From Ceriagrion tenellum (Eukaryota; Arthropoda; Insecta; Odonata; Coenagrionidae), in the NCBI GenBank assembly GCA_963169105.1, contig OY720632.1, forward strand, positions 3,906,001 to 3,970,000: 64,000 nucleotides of DNA, in the 5' to 3' direction. How positions within the stretch are numbered: position 1 is the first letter of the stretch; each line of letters opens with the position of its first letter. The notes beneath the pieces are model-generated. The model did no database searches and was not told where the DNA came from. It was given only the letters and a program-made list of their open reading frames with translations. A program made the position numbers and the translations under genes. Below, piece after piece: positions 13,301 through 28,300 of the stretch.

Positions 13301-16300
13301 ATGGTTGCAGAAAAGAAAGAAGATTTAGAAATTATACTTAACGAGATGGAAAGAATTCTTAGAGACCAATATGGAATGAGAATAAATAAGCAAAAGACTA
13401 AAGTGATGGTATGCGGTGCTCAAGACTGCTGTGAACCTGTAAGGATAAGAATAAATGATGAAGAACTAGGACAAGTTACAGCATGCAGTTACTTGGGCAG
13501 CAAGATAACAGAAGATGGAAGGAGTAAACGAGAAATTGTGAATAGAATACAACTAGCAAAAATAGCTTTCAATGATAAAAACTCTACTGACTTGTAAAAA
13601 TGTTAGTTTGGAAGTAAGAAAGAGGGTTATAAAAGCTTATGTTTGGAGTGTGGCCCTTTACGAGTGTGAAAGTTGGACTATCGGGAAACATGAAAAGAGC
13701 AGATTAGAGGCCCTAGAAATGTGGTGCTATCGAAGGATGCAGAAAATCAGCTGGCGAGATAGAATCACCAATGAGGGAGTGCTGAGAAGAGTACAAGAAA
13801 ATAGAAGTCTCTGGAGACAGATACAGACAAGGAGACTTAAACTAATAGGTCACATTCTACGATACAATGATTTTATAAAATTAATAGCTGAAGGTTTTAT
13901 TGAGGGGACAAACATAGAGGACGTCCTAGATTAAGCTATATGAAGCAGATCATCAATGACTCTGGAAGCGTCTCATATGGTGAAATGAAGAGGAAAGGTG
14001 AGCAAAGAGCAGAATGGCGTGCTATTGCCAACCAACCCATGGGTTGATAACCGAAGAGGAAGAAGAATGTCAACTGGGACAAACTCAAAATCATTGTAAT
14101 ATCCGAGAAAAATATATCAAATCAAAAGTTGGACTAATGTATTGGAAGGTTGACATGATAGATAATTTAGACAGAATGAACCTATCCACCTATTTAGGTG
14201 CCATCCTTACTCCCACTACCCAGCCTGTGCGCCCATCCCACCCACCAAGTGTGGAATGCCTATGAATTAACTGGCTCCAAAGATGGCCAGAAGATAACAT
14301 AATAGCCAAAACCAGTAGTGGGAACAAAACTAACTATGAATGATTGAGCACCCTGACTGCACCATGGTGGCCGAAAAAGGACAGAGAGCATGAAAAAAAA
14401 TCCCAATTACAATTTTAGACAAGTCATGACAATGTACTTGTACTTAATTGCACACTACCCATGATAGCTCGGTGATTTAGAGGCTCCTGAATTCATAAGT
14501 GGAATAAGAATGTACGTAAATAATTACAGGCGTTTCGAGTCTCCCTGCAGGCTAAAATCCTACCTCCTGGTTGGAAGCTCTCGCTTATCACCGGGATGGG
14601 TAAGTTGTGGGAAGGAAGGGAAAAAGGATGGAAAGGGTTAGCAAAGCACAACCACTAGGAGGCCGACACCATGAGGCGGATTGCTGTCAAAAGGAAGACA
14701 ATGGGCCCTCGCCTCCCCCTAGTCCTCGTAGCTGTTGAGTTCCCCCAACAACATTAGATGAGTCTCCACCAGTTTCGCTTTCACGAAAAGTTACCACACA
14801 TCTGTACAGAACTGGCGAAGCCCATTGCCCAAATTCTTAGGATAGGGTGTCTGCCGACTCCCTTTACGGGTGGACGTCGTGTGGTCTGCCAGAGTACGTC
14901 ATCGATTCGAGGACCCACTGGACCAATGATGGTCAAATCAGACCAATTATGGTCAAAATGTGAGTCCCGTCACCTCAATACTTCCTGTCTACCCATATAA
15001 TTACCCATATAATAACCCATATATAAATAAATAATTACAATGGAGCCAGAAGAAACAAAAATGGCATACTTACAGGGCGGCCAGCAGAACAACGCTCAAT
15101 CAAATCGTAGACTCTCCCAACACAGCCATTGAACTGATCCTTCTCAATGAGTTTCTCTATTTTGGATATTGTTTCATGGAGATTGCTTGAAATCCTTGAC
15201 TTATGGTTGGTGTGAGCACTGGTTTCTGAAAGATTGGGTATTAAATTGGAGATGATTAACACAGGGCCTGACCTATCAGATATAAGGAATATTTGCCTAA
15301 TTTCAACATTAAAAAATATTGGCTAATGTATTTCAAACCTTAAAATAGGAAATGAAAAATAGATGATGATGGCATGATAAATGATAGCATAAATTAAAGA
15401 TATTTAACAAACCTCCATAAGGACACCTCATTATACACTTCTACAATCAATTGCTTTCTCTAAATTATGTAGTAGTCTAAAATTGCATCAAACATAATAC
15501 TCTAAGACAACTTATTCATTAGTCACAATAAAATGATGAAATTTTACACGGCCAGAGATGCAAGTCTATGGGAGTATACATCAATTTAATATTAGAGAAT
15601 AGACTGACCACAGCTTACTTAACATCATGCTAAATACTGCTGTTTAAATAGCCATTTATCACTTTAAGAGGTAATGCCACTAATTAACATATGAATTTGG
15701 GCAAGAGTTGAGAATATTCTAGCTTTTTCTCAGCAGATGTAAACCTAACTTCTGCAAGTAGTGGGGTCACAAAATTAGGTGACTTGATTTGTGTAAATAT
15801 TCAAGCATGTGACCGGCATAAAACTTTAATTTTCTCCTTTAAATATAGGTCCCAGAGAATATTACCCTAGAAATATGTTTCATTTATAATCAACGATTTG
15901 AATTTGGCTGCCAACAGCACTAGGTAATTATCCTATGCATCAAAAATCCATTCAGGAAGCTCAACTATAGAGAAAATTGCACAGATCCTCAAATTTTCAT
16001 CGGGTGTGACCCAAGGTCATAAATCTTATTTATTAATTAATTAGTCAGGACATTTTTCACAAGCGGCTGACGAAAATATCTCGGACATAAATGATATGAA
16101 AGCCAAATCCAAACCCTCAAATTAGGATCTTAAATCAAGAAATTTAGGGATGAAATCCCTTAGATGAAGGCTGTAGACAAGTAGTCAATATTAAGAAGAT
16201 GAAAGTCCTGGCACTTTGAAGGAAACAAATGTGCCACCAGGCACCACCAACCAACGGAGTTCTACAACTGGCCACAACAGAGCATCCAGGAGCTTTTAAC

Positions 16301-19300
16301 AGCAGGACAGGACCATATAACAGCTTCGGTTGCATTGGGACTTGGAGTCCATATGAGGAAAATTAAATACAGACTGCATGAGGCTTATGAAATGGGGGAA
16401 TCTTGTTTCATCACTAGCTGTTCCACAAAATACTTCATGAGGAAAAGGAACCAGAGGCTGGGAATAAAAAAACTCAACTGTTTCAGAGCAAAGAAACATT
16501 ACATCTAATTATATACAAGGGACCTGCAATTTTATTACCCTGGCTTCAAAACTTGGAAATATTATGTTTAAAATTATTTTAGGATGAAGTTCAGCTTTAA
16601 CTTTGGAGCCCAAGTTTGTTATCAATGAATACATATTTGCCAGAAATGTGACATCAGTCCACATTAGGAAACTTCATACAAATGCTTTTCTACATGATTT
16701 GTGACTAAACTCAGAAAAAGCAGCAACTTTTCTTCATAGATGTCTTCTTGTGTCATCATCTCGCATTCAAACAGGCTGGCAATTGATTGAAGTCTATTTT
16801 GGAAAGATGGTTCACTAAAATTATCTCCCAAAAATTTCTGTACTTTATACATAAGCTGAATACACAAATTTCAGAACATTCTCTTGCTCAGAAACTTCAA
16901 TGCTTCATTAATAAACAGAACATATAATTTATTTTGGAAGAAATTATCTTATGATGATACCAAAAGTAACAGAAAAACATTCAACAAAAATGAAATATCA
17001 ACAAGGCATCCATTGGACGTCTTTGGCGAAGAAAAGAGTTATGACAAACACAAAAAAGGTAGTGAGAATTGAACTCAAACTCCCAAGAAACACCAAATAC
17101 TTGGAGCTATCATTTTTTAAACCTAAGCAATTGTCCACAACAGATGAATCCACAAGTTTTGTTTTTTTTTCATGTTTTGTAAAAGTTAGGTCTTGGGGAG
17201 ACACAGCTGTTGGGAGATTGAAAAAATTCAAATTGAAATATCTTTCTAGATGACCCACCATGTCAAACTGCAGCAAAGTGAGCTTACTTAAATTCTACCT
17301 ATCATCCAATTAAGATATGTCGAAGTTCCCCATGAGGTCTTGAGTCATGTGTCCACCCACCTTCCCTGACCAAAATGTGGAGAAACAACAGAACACGACA
17401 ACACAAGGCCACAACTTTCGATACTTTCGATGAAGAAACACAAATGGCCATTTCTGAAAAGCATAATTTAAAAAAAATTTAAATTTAAATTGAAACTAGT
17501 TAAATTTAAAATAAATTTAACTAGTTTCAAGAAGAGGGATCATCAATAAGCGCCTCTCCAAGGCTACATGTCTAACAGAGGGATATTCTGACCATTAATT
17601 TTATTAATTTATTAATTAAATAATTTAATAATATTATTTATTAATTAATCCTGGAATTTTTAATTCCGGAATTGAAAGTTCCAAACGAAAGAAAGATCAC
17701 CCAATGTGCACCCAACAAGAGAATATAATCTAACCTGTTTCACAATGAGCATTGCAAAGGGAGTGCTACTCACCAATATGAGTTATAGTAAGCTCTACAA
17801 GAGTCAAAACAAGGTCCCATGCAGGATCATGCAGCTCAGATCCATGTTCATCCACGAGTCTCTGTATTCCCCATATCACTTCAAAGTTAACAATGGGATA
17901 GTCATACTTCATTGCCTGCAATGTTCAATGAGAAGTAATGAATGAGTTCAAATCAAAGAACAAAAATTTACACAAGAAAACCACAGAATTAAAAAAATTG
18001 CAATTATTCGAAAAATCATAAAAAGGTCCATTTCATCTGAGAGGGTGTACGTCTTACAGAAGCAAAATTACATATCCAGGACACTTTCTTTCCTCATGCC
18101 AACTGCCACTTCCATGGAAAGTCTTTACCCCACAAAATTACAGGGTTTGGACCAAGCTAGAGGTGCCCAAGTGTTTCACCCAGTTTTCACAGCACACTAT
18201 TCATCCAGTAAACAAATGCTCAGCTCAATTGGTTACAACGTATGTACATCTAATAAAAAGTGATACTTCTAAAAAAATCATGAGAAACTTAAACTTAATA
18301 GACACCATGGACTCATATAGACAATAAGTCAACAGATCTAGATCACGTAAGAATTCAATCCAACTTCAAGAATAGTTGGAGGATTCGAAATCAAGGATAA
18401 TTGTAGTGCAGAAAACAATGGTATACACAAGTTTTTACACTAAAATCCTTAAAAAGGGCTTCACTGTTAAAAAAGACTGCAAGACATAGGGCATATATAC
18501 GATAGAAGACACATGGGCTACCCTTGACATGCATTGTAAGTGGGGCGAGAGCAAGTTGGCATGAAATGTCAGATGTAGCAACCAATTCATGTTCATTCAT
18601 TTACAGCCCAGGGAATCATGTCGTGGTTTAATCGTGTAATCTCTTTTCATACCTTTAAAAAGAATAGTTATAAAGGTATTTAATTATGCCATTTTGTTGT
18701 TCGGCAATCACTAGCCAAGAAAATGGTTTATCATTTCACAACTACGCATTTATGAAGCTTTCACTGGGTATATGAGCCATACATTCCTCATGAAGATCTA
18801 TTTAATGTTCAAATTGTCATTTACTCATTTTCTCTTTGTTTTTATTTATATACCTATGGCAATTGAATAAATATTACTTTAAATTATTAAATGTATTTCT
18901 TCATTTGCTGTTGAGGTATGTGCTACAGTGTCATGATTAAGCGAATGATATCTTAGAGGTGTTATTACTAGGATAGGAAGAGAAAAGAAAGAAATAGAAA
19001 TAAGAAGACCTAAGACCAGGACCATAAGCATACAGTGCAGCAATTACTTGCTTCTCACGAGGAAACCGGGACATAAGAAATATCAGTGCTACCATTGAGG
19101 AAGAGGTTATAATGACAACTATGCATGAGGACAAGGCCAGGGATTTGGACAAGGATGTGGATTTGAAAATGGACAGGCACTTGGATATCGACAAGGCCGA
19201 CAATATGGTCAAGGAGGAGGATATGAACAAGGATATGAATGAGGACATGGAACCGCACAAGGTGAAGGTTTCAGAAGAGGCCAAAGTCATGGTGAAGATG

Positions 19301-22300
19301 AGGGTTTAGCCTACAATAGTGCAGTTTTTCAGTGTCATACGGACAGAGACAATGTTCAAAAACATAGTGAGAATCCTACATACAAAGTGCAATGTCCGTC
19401 CGTATGCCCGTCCATTTGATATGTCGCACTGTTTGGGCGATTTCATTGGGCGTGTAACATTCCACACGTCCATTCTTTGTAACATTTCACACGTCAGCCA
19501 TTGGGAAGGGCAGGAGACTCGGCTGGCTCCGCAGATATTTGAAAAGGATACTAGATGTTCACTCTAGTCACAAGTCTAGATTGTAGCACATAAGACGATA
19601 GTCGTGCCTACAAAGCCACTGTTGTGGTGGAATGTCATTTACATAATGATGAATTTCCAATCATTGTATTGAGAAATGATGTGGTACAAAGCCACTCGCA
19701 TGGGTGCTTACACCGAGGGTGGAAATTTCCCATGAAAAAATCATTTTACTTGAATATAAGTTCTTAGAGGTTTCTGTTGCTGTAATTTCCTGCTGGGACC
19801 CTGAGCTTTCTAGAGCGATATTGCATATTATCATCTTCCCTGGAGGTGTTTGGCACCAAAGAAGCACAAATTTGCCTGACGAGGAAGTACATATATGCCG
19901 CGTACACGTCCCCGGGCAAGGAGAGCCGAGAGGTGGGTAAGCGGCACTTGAATCCACGACGGGCAGCCATCAAACGCTTACGGGCGAGCAATGGGCCAAC
20001 CGAGCAAGTGGAGTGCCCATCAAAGGCAGAGGAACACCAGCGGGGCTGCAATCTGCCACAAGATCACCAACCTGATCAAGCTAGACGCCTGTCTAACATA
20101 CTTTTCATCCCGAGGCAGTTTCCTCGGGATCGTGGGTTTTAGTATCAGTTTTTACCCCGATCAGTCATGTATTTATTTAACAAACTAACAATACACATTA
20201 CAATCCCGTTGGGCCAACTCCCACACCAACTCCCGGGCAGGGCCTGGGACAGACTCCTTGTTCACAAATATGTTAGTTCGATGACAATAGGAGGTTGAAG
20301 AGATAGTTTGTTTGCTATAAAACAGAGAATAAATATAAGGTAGGACAATTCAATTATGTGAAAGAAAAAGTGACTCTAACAGTAAATTGTGGCATAGGAG
20401 ATTTGGCCATTTAGACATAAACAATTTGAAACTATTCGCAAAGAAAGGGATGGTAGAAAGTTTAGGAGAAAATGATATTACCAATAATGAGGAGTTATGT
20501 GAGCCTTGCATTTTAGGAAAAACAAGTCGACAACCTTTTCATAAGAAAGGACATAGGGCCAGTAGACCTTCAGAAATCGTTCATAGTGACTTGCGCGGAC
20601 CAATGCACCCTACTGCATGGGAAGGGTACAATTATTTCAAGACATTTATAAATGATTTCACATTTTGCAATGGTGTATCTTTAAAAACAAAGGGAGAGGT
20701 CACCGACAAATTTAAACAATACTATGCCAGAGCAACTAATTATTTCACTTTAAATATAGTGAATTTAAGATGTGACAATGGAGGTGAGTGTGAATGTCAG
20801 GTGAAATACAAAAATTTTGTGAGGAGAAAGGTGAAATGATACAATACACAGTTCCATATAACCCTGAAATGAATGGAGTCACAGAAAGACTAAAAAGAAC
20901 ATTAATGGATAAAGTTAAAACAATTTTCATAGAATCAAAGATGGACAAAACTTTCAGGGGAGATGCTGTGTTGTGTTCAGCACACTTGACAAACGGACGC
21001 CCAACAGTAGGCAAAGATAAAACTCCCAGTGAACTGTTGACAGTAATTGAACTGGACATGACAAATCTAGGAACATTTGGACATGTGACATACAACTACA
21101 TACCAAAAGAATTGTGACATAAATTGGGTAACTAAGGTAGAAAAAATGATTATGATTGGATGTAATGCAGGAATATATTAGCTGTAGGCTCCTGAAACCT
21201 GAAAATCTGTGACATGTAGGAATGTTATTTTTGATGAAAAAATTAAAAGGGGAGAACAAGATGAGACAATGTACATACCATTTGATGATCTGAAGATGAT
21301 TATGGAGAAAAGCAACAAGAAGAGGAAAACCAACAGGACAAAGAAATGACAACAAAGAAAGGGGAAAATGTTAGCAAGGCTAAAGAATATGAGAAAAGTA
21401 GTAAGTACGGATTTAGTGATCAAAATGTAAAACAAAGAGAAGACCAACAGGAAAAACAGGATGGAAAAGGAACGGGAAACAGGGAGAGAAAAAAGAAGTT
21501 GTAAAAAACCTGAGAGGCAAAATGATTATATGATGGACTTTGATGATGATGAGTTTAAAGAAGCCTGATATGCATTATTCACTTATGAAGATTATGCACC
21601 AATCAATCATGGAGACGTACGTAATCGAGAAGATAAGGAAGATTGGTTAAAAGCCATACAAAATTAAATAAATGTGTTGCAAGAGAGTGAAACACGGAAA
21701 ATGGTTCGTAAACCAAATGATGTATAACAACTGGATACTAAGTGGGTTTTTACAAAGGGATAAAATGTACACGAGATAGAAGATGTAAAAAAATTTCTTT
21801 CAACATGTTTCAGAATGCAAGATTTAGGAGACAGGAATCTTGTTTACTTAGGAATTTCAATTAAAAAACATCCAGACTTAATTTCAGCGAATCAGTCAAA
21901 ATAATTGGGGAATATTCTAAAAAAATTTCACATAGAAAGCTGTAAAGCCTGTGATACACCTATGGATGTGAATGTCAAACTTGATGATAACGAAATGATT
22001 GCTGATGTGTCGTATGAAAGGCAGTGTAGGCCAGTGATATATGCAACCATAGGGTTTAGACCAGATTTGGCAACATCCGTTTATTACTTCAGCCACTTTC
22101 AAAATAAGCTTAGTTTACAACTATGGCAGGCACTTTTTAGATTTGTAAAGGAAACAGTTGTCTTACCACTTCATTATACTAGAGATCACCTAAACAACAC
22201 TCCTTCAATAGGATTTGCAGATACAGACTGGGCAAGGGATAGTGATAGGAAATCTATATCAGGATACTTGTTAAAAATCTATAACAATACTGTGGTTTGG

Positions 22301-25300
22301 AAATTAAAAAAAGCAGGCAACTGTTGCTTTAAGTTCTACTGCAGCTCAGTTTGGGCCTTTGTGTGAAGCAGCAGCTGATGCTTGTTGAATGGTCAAATTG
22401 TTGAATGATTTTGATATTAAAATTCACAATGTAACTAAGTTTGAAGACAACCAGGGTACTATCAAAGCTATAAAGAATCCTGATCAAAAACAATTGAAAC
22501 ATATGGAAGTAAAATGTAACTTTACCAAACAGAAAGCAGAGGAAGGATTCATTAAGTTTGAATATGTTTCGACTGTAAACCAATCAGCAATTGGGCCCTC
22601 TACTTTTCTTATTATATATTAATGACCTTCCTACCCGTGTTAGACAGGGTGAAATAATTATGTATGCTGATGATACTAATCACCTCATTTCTTGTGCCGA
22701 TAATGTGAATGTAGTTGCCCAGCAAGAGGTCAATCATATGTTATCCTGGTGTACCGATAACAGGGTTGTGTTGAACAGAAAAAAATCCTCATTTATGCTT
22801 TTTCACATGTATCAAAATAAATTGATTTCTTCCCCCTTGTTGAAATTAGACAGTAAATCTATTGCTATGTCTTCTGTTACAAAATTTTTAGGTGTGTACA
22901 TCGACGATACCCTGAACTGGGAATCACATATTGATTTTTTATGTTCACGAGTAGCAAGGAGCTGTTACCTACTATGTAGAATAACTCCGATCACTAGCTT
23001 AAGTGTTGCTCTCTCTGTGTATTATGCTTGTGTTTTTAGTCGACTAAAATACGGAGTCTGTGCATGGGGTCATTCCCAGCGAACAACAAGACTGTTTAAA
23101 CTACAGAAGTGGGCCATAAGAATTTTGGTTGGCGTAAATAAACGCACTAGCTGCAGGTTATATTTTAAAGAACTTAACATCTTAACATTCCCATGTATAT
23201 ATATTTTCTATACAATTATGTATGTTAAAGAGCATCATCTGGCTCTTGGATTGCCCTTGAACAACGATGTTCATTCATACAATACCAGAAGAAATGGTGA
23301 TTTTAAAGTGGTGTCTCACAATTTAGTGTCCTTCACAAGGCAACCGTCATATGCAGGATGCATGTTGTACAACAGTCTCCCTAGTGAGATCAAACAGACC
23401 CGTAGTATTCCTGTTTTTAAAAAGAAATTGAAAGAACTTCTATTGAACAATGTTTTTTACTCAGTCGATGAGTTCTTGAATAAGTGATTGTATTTATGTA
23501 TTGTGTTCTCCTTTGGAGGCGAGGATTTGTATTTATGTATTGTTTCCTTTTCCTGTTTTTTTTTTTTTCCTTCTCCTTGACTTGTCCCATACATATGTTT
23601 TTTATGTCTCCGGGACCAATAAACTACTTACTTACTTACTGATGGGTTGACAAAACAATTGGGTAAGAATTTATTTAAGAAATATGTAACTATGTAATTA
23701 GGATTTGTCAAATGTTCATCTTTAGAGTGTGTGTAGAGTATTGGCAACCCAAAATTTAACAATGTTATGTTAATTAATATGTTACCTAAGATACGATTGT
23801 TTAATGTCTTGTGGACTTTGAGAATGAAGAGATGTACACGTTCTGATTATGAGTGTAGTGGAAAAATAATAGAGAAGATAGTTCATATTAACAACAAGAA
23901 GTGGTTTAATTCAAACAAGCTTCCACCATAGTTTTCATCACATAATAATAAGCTCACACCAAACTTTTCACTTTCAAGATGCATTCCATTCTATAAGTAA
24001 CCCACTTAAATTTGGGGTAGTTACAGAAAAAGGCATCCAGGTTTGAAACATATCAAGGAAGATGAAATTTTAGATTTCTGGATTTAATATCTTTCGGGAA
24101 CACCTCTGGCAACTTGGAAAAAGAAGTAGCTGACCCTATAATTTGTGGCATATTTCGTAAAATGTTTTATGAGCTGTTTCCTCATCTTTTGGATATTCTT
24201 CGAAGTAAAGATACCTTCATACTTCTGGTTAAGGAATGTTTTGGATAGTGATTTTGCAAAGTGGCTTGAGAGAGAATAAATTATAAAATTATTTTCATTA
24301 TTTTTCATTTATTCATCACTTATTACTTCATGAGGAATTCATACATACAAATGAGGAAAATATCGTTTCTTTGAATACGTGGCATTCACATAGAAGCACA
24401 GGTACATCTACTGATTTTTGTAGCACTACTTCAGGTTAAATGTTTTCTGCTGTGATAAGAAAGTTCTTCAGGTCATTTTATTCTTAAATCAGTGACATAT
24501 TTTTTCGTGTTTTATAGAATTAGAATCCACCACAAAGTAAATATGTACAATGCAAAGAGGATGGGTGTTAGATTCCGTAGCGTTTTGAAAAAAGTGGTAA
24601 TATATAAAACTCGGTAGTGGGCTGTAGGCTATATTTCAATATGGGCAGTAGTCCGTGTGCTCTAGGATTCAGTTTGATTGCCTACTTGGCTCTGAAATTT
24701 TATTTTGTGTAAGTTGATCATATTGTAACAAGTCAGATCTTAACATTAATACAGGTAAATGACTTGGCTATTTGAACATCGGAAATTACAATGAACAGAG
24801 CAGAGAGACTTCAATCAGCAACTCCAATAAATGCCAATTTCATGTTCTGAAGTCAAACCTTTAAAGGAGGTCATAGAAATCAGACTCAAGAAGAAAAGAC
24901 TCAGCCATTTAGGACTGGGAAATACCTTCCTGATACGTGTAGAGGGTGGGGGTGGGGGGAGGTAGGAAGTCAACTTTTGTGCAACTTCCAGATGCCTTGG
25001 AAGTTGCTCCTCCATATTTATTGAATGGCCAGTAGATGAGATCCAAATGGAATACCAAGAGATTATCTTTCACTCCATTCTTTCTATATATCACATAAGA
25101 GTTGAATACACATATATACATAAAGAAGATGTGAGAAGATCTTCTGGTAATACTCCTTCATTCTCTTCCTCGCAGTACTGTATGTTACCATGTACTGGTC
25201 CAAAATATCAACCCCTCCAATGGAGTCATTACATTGCACAATGGTGAGAGGTTTCTCCTTCATATTTCCTTTTCTATCCTGTATCATTTTTGTGCTAGCA

Positions 25301-28300
25301 TGGACGCTTTTTTTTCTACAGATTCAGGCAAGATATCATGGAAGTTGGTCATATTATGACAGAATCAACAATTGCACTTTTCCACAGAATATTTAAATGT
25401 GTACAACGCATTTCAGCTCACAGAGCCATCATCAGGTGCTAGACACATTAAGCAGAGGGCACATCACATTTATGCATTTGACATGTTTGAGGAGGGGGTG
25501 GGGAACAGAAGTAAGGTAGGGGGAAGTCATCAGGAGAAACCAAGGGTAGGAGTGGGACAAAGGAACGGGGAAGACAAAGGGAGATGGAAAGGTAAAAAGG
25601 GGAAGAAAATTGAAGGGGGGGAGGAGGAGGGGACATAAGAAAAGCAAGCACGGTCATTAGAATGGGAAAGGTGTGGTAGGTTGTCGGCACCAAGGAAAGG
25701 AGGGAGTGGAGAGGGAAGCCCCTGGAAGGGTTAACTGGGAAGGGAGTGTAATCATAGAATGGGTAGGGGTTCTAGGAAAGGATTATTGGTGGAAGGTGGT
25801 CAACACAAGAATTAGGGTGGAGGGAAGGTAGGGTGTCCAGCAGCTGGGCATTTGAAAATTCCGTGAGATTTCCAGGTTTTCCAGATGTAATTTTTATATT
25901 TCCACAGAAAATATTGATTTTTTCTCGTTAATTAGAAGAGAATGTTTGGTATGTTTTTTGGGAGATTAAACACAAGGATTACTTCTAAACTTGCATATTT
26001 AGAGGAAAATGAACACAAAACTTTAAAATAGTTTGAGAGAAAATCACATCACCTTCTTAGATTTAAACATTGTCATGCTGGTGCTCAAGGAACAAGGTTA
26101 TTTAACTGCCAGACTTTGATATGAATAGCATTGATATAAAATGATCAACAACTTAAAAAACTGAAGGAATTGACTTTTTTCCTTATTTTACTAAATGCGA
26201 CAACGCAAGGGAAATTTGACTTCGCAACTTGCCGATAAAGGCACATTCTTTACACCACTGATTTACAGACTATGACCAATAAGAACACAATGTACCTATA
26301 TGGATAACATTGTATATACCTACCTACTTTCGGTGATTACAGGAATGCAAAATGCGACAACACAAGGGAATTTGACTTAGCAACTTGCCAAAAAAGGCAA
26401 ATTGCTTCCGTTGCTGTTTTATATATTGACACCACAGAAAATTCCAGAGTCAATTCAATATTTCCCTGAGATTTCCCTGATACTTCGAGTAAAAACAAAA
26501 TTCCCTGAGATTTCCCAGTCATCCAGAGTGCTGGACACCTTGGAAGGGGTGGGCAGACGGGGGAAAAAACATGGAGGGTGGAGTCAGTTGGAGAGAGGGG
26601 GAAGTGGGAATTCAACAATTTGATTTCAGGAAGGGTATTTGCCTATCCGTTCCCCTGGTCTTACCTGTTCCCTTAATTCCCCATGATTTACTGGATTCCC
26701 ATTCCTACCCTGGGTTTTTTCCGTTTACCTGCCTCTTGCCCCTACCTTACTTCTCTGAGATAAGGGAGGTACGAGAGGCAGTGGTAGGGTTGTAAAATGT
26801 CTCACAAGGGAAACTTTTTTGGAGGACTGTTCCCAATCATACAGACAGTATATCCATTTGTGATGCAATTCTTCATTTGGCTAAATGAACGTTTCATATT
26901 TTTGGGATAGATCTCCAATATTAGCGACAATGGTGAATGGTGACTTCTCCAGTATTAGCGAAGGTGATGAAAAGGGAAAAGAAGCGAAGATTATCCCCTA
27001 CTTCTTTCCTTTGTGTTGAATTCAACCAATCCAATAATTTTTAGCCTCAAGTTTTATACCGCGATTAAGTTAAGGCGATTAAGTCTTTAATGCTGTTGGT
27101 GAAGCTGAGTCTTAAAATCACACAGCAATAAAATACAGTATGATATGTAACAGAGAATCCCTCCTCCATAAGCGAAGGTCTCTTAAGGGTGGAGTTTGTA
27201 ATACTTAGTGCTAAATTCATAGTGTAGCTGTTTTCAGTACTTTATTTTCAAGTCAATGGCTTGCAGGGAGTGCATGGTGCGAAATGTGACCAATTTCTGG
27301 ATAAAACTTGCCAAAAACCTAGTACCCATGGTTGTAAACAAGGAGAGAAATTTATCATGCATAATATGCCTCTTGTAGTGGGACGGAGAATTGGAAAAGA
27401 GTTAAGAGAGCTAGGGATGGGGAAAAGGAGTGGATAAGGAGGGGGTGGAGCCTAAGCCAGGCCGGGGGAGGGAGGATTAGCCAGGTAGTATGTGCAGGGC
27501 CCCCTCATTGGGTTAGTGACCTTGGCAGGAAGAGTAGATGAATGAGACGTTGGGGAGGGGCGAAATGGAAGGAGAGAGTGCATCTCTATGCATTGCTTCT
27601 TCCCTTTCACCTCTCCTCATGCTTTATTATTCCCTTTGAAGTTCACTAACCCAGCGGCAGTTCTGTATCTTCAACCCGGCTAAACAGCTTAAGCTTAGTA
27701 CCCATTGTTTACACAGTAGCTCTCGAGATCTCAGCCACAGTCTGTGTGGCACAGCTTCGTGGTTTATAATGCAGTGTTGAGGGTATCTGCATGAAAGCCA
27801 TAGTAGATGCATCAACATTTTTAATTTAGTATTTTTGTCTCCATAGGGACCATGACAGGGTGCCTACTGATACCCAATTTTCAAATTCCCTGACCTTTCC
27901 CTGACTTTTCCCTAATGGATTAACCAATTTCCCTGACTGATCGCCAAAAAGTCACCTATATTTGGAACATTTTTTTCTGCTGAATTGAATTTTCTATGGC
28001 AGCTTTAAATTTTCTGATCATCATCTCATATTTTTAGAACTACAAGCATGTATTTACTATAAGCTTGTGTGCTCCAGCAACCTCTGGACCACTGAGTCTC
28101 AGAAATTAAAAAAAAAAAAAACACAAGGTAAAATTTTCCGAACAACGTAGCCTCAGATTCCTTGTGATGAGTGTAACACGTGATCATTAATTGTGATTTA
28201 ACACTACTAGGAAAATATCGCAATGAGGATATACAGGAGATACATTGTACGTCTGATTCACAGCCAAATATCTAAGTTTCACAATTAATAAGATTCACAA

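Larger units (their letters stand above)
19040..23720 (+). mobile_element. Decayed Ty1/copia retrotransposon with nested insertions
   Basis: The copia order is visible in broken plus-strand frames. A gag-like GQG-rich tail follows a damaged zinc knuckle (about 19050-19310). A protease/linker region follows, interrupted by a foreign block (about 19695-20245). Then come the GAG-pre-integrase HHCC and integrase (20387-21117), RT pieces (about 21630-21780, then 21790-21900), RT end and RNase H (21905-22588), and after a nested non-LTR insertion the end DGLTKQLG (23641-23665). The central RT, including the YVDD box, is deleted near 21765-21790. LTRs were not identified. Confidence 0.85.

Noticed and set aside
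16144..16867. Minus-strand open frames in TSC2 intron 7 (candidate extra exons)
   Set aside because: Exons 7 and 8 join in phase with the expected tuberin spacing without them, and the peptides match nothing I know.
18937..19309. Open frames with repeated Asp/Lys or hydrophobic patterns
   Set aside because: These are out-of-frame readings of the copia gag GQG-rich tail.
20745..21447. Minus-strand hydrophobic open frames (membrane protein candidates)
   Set aside because: Antisense of the copia integrase and the degenerate region that follows; no independent support.
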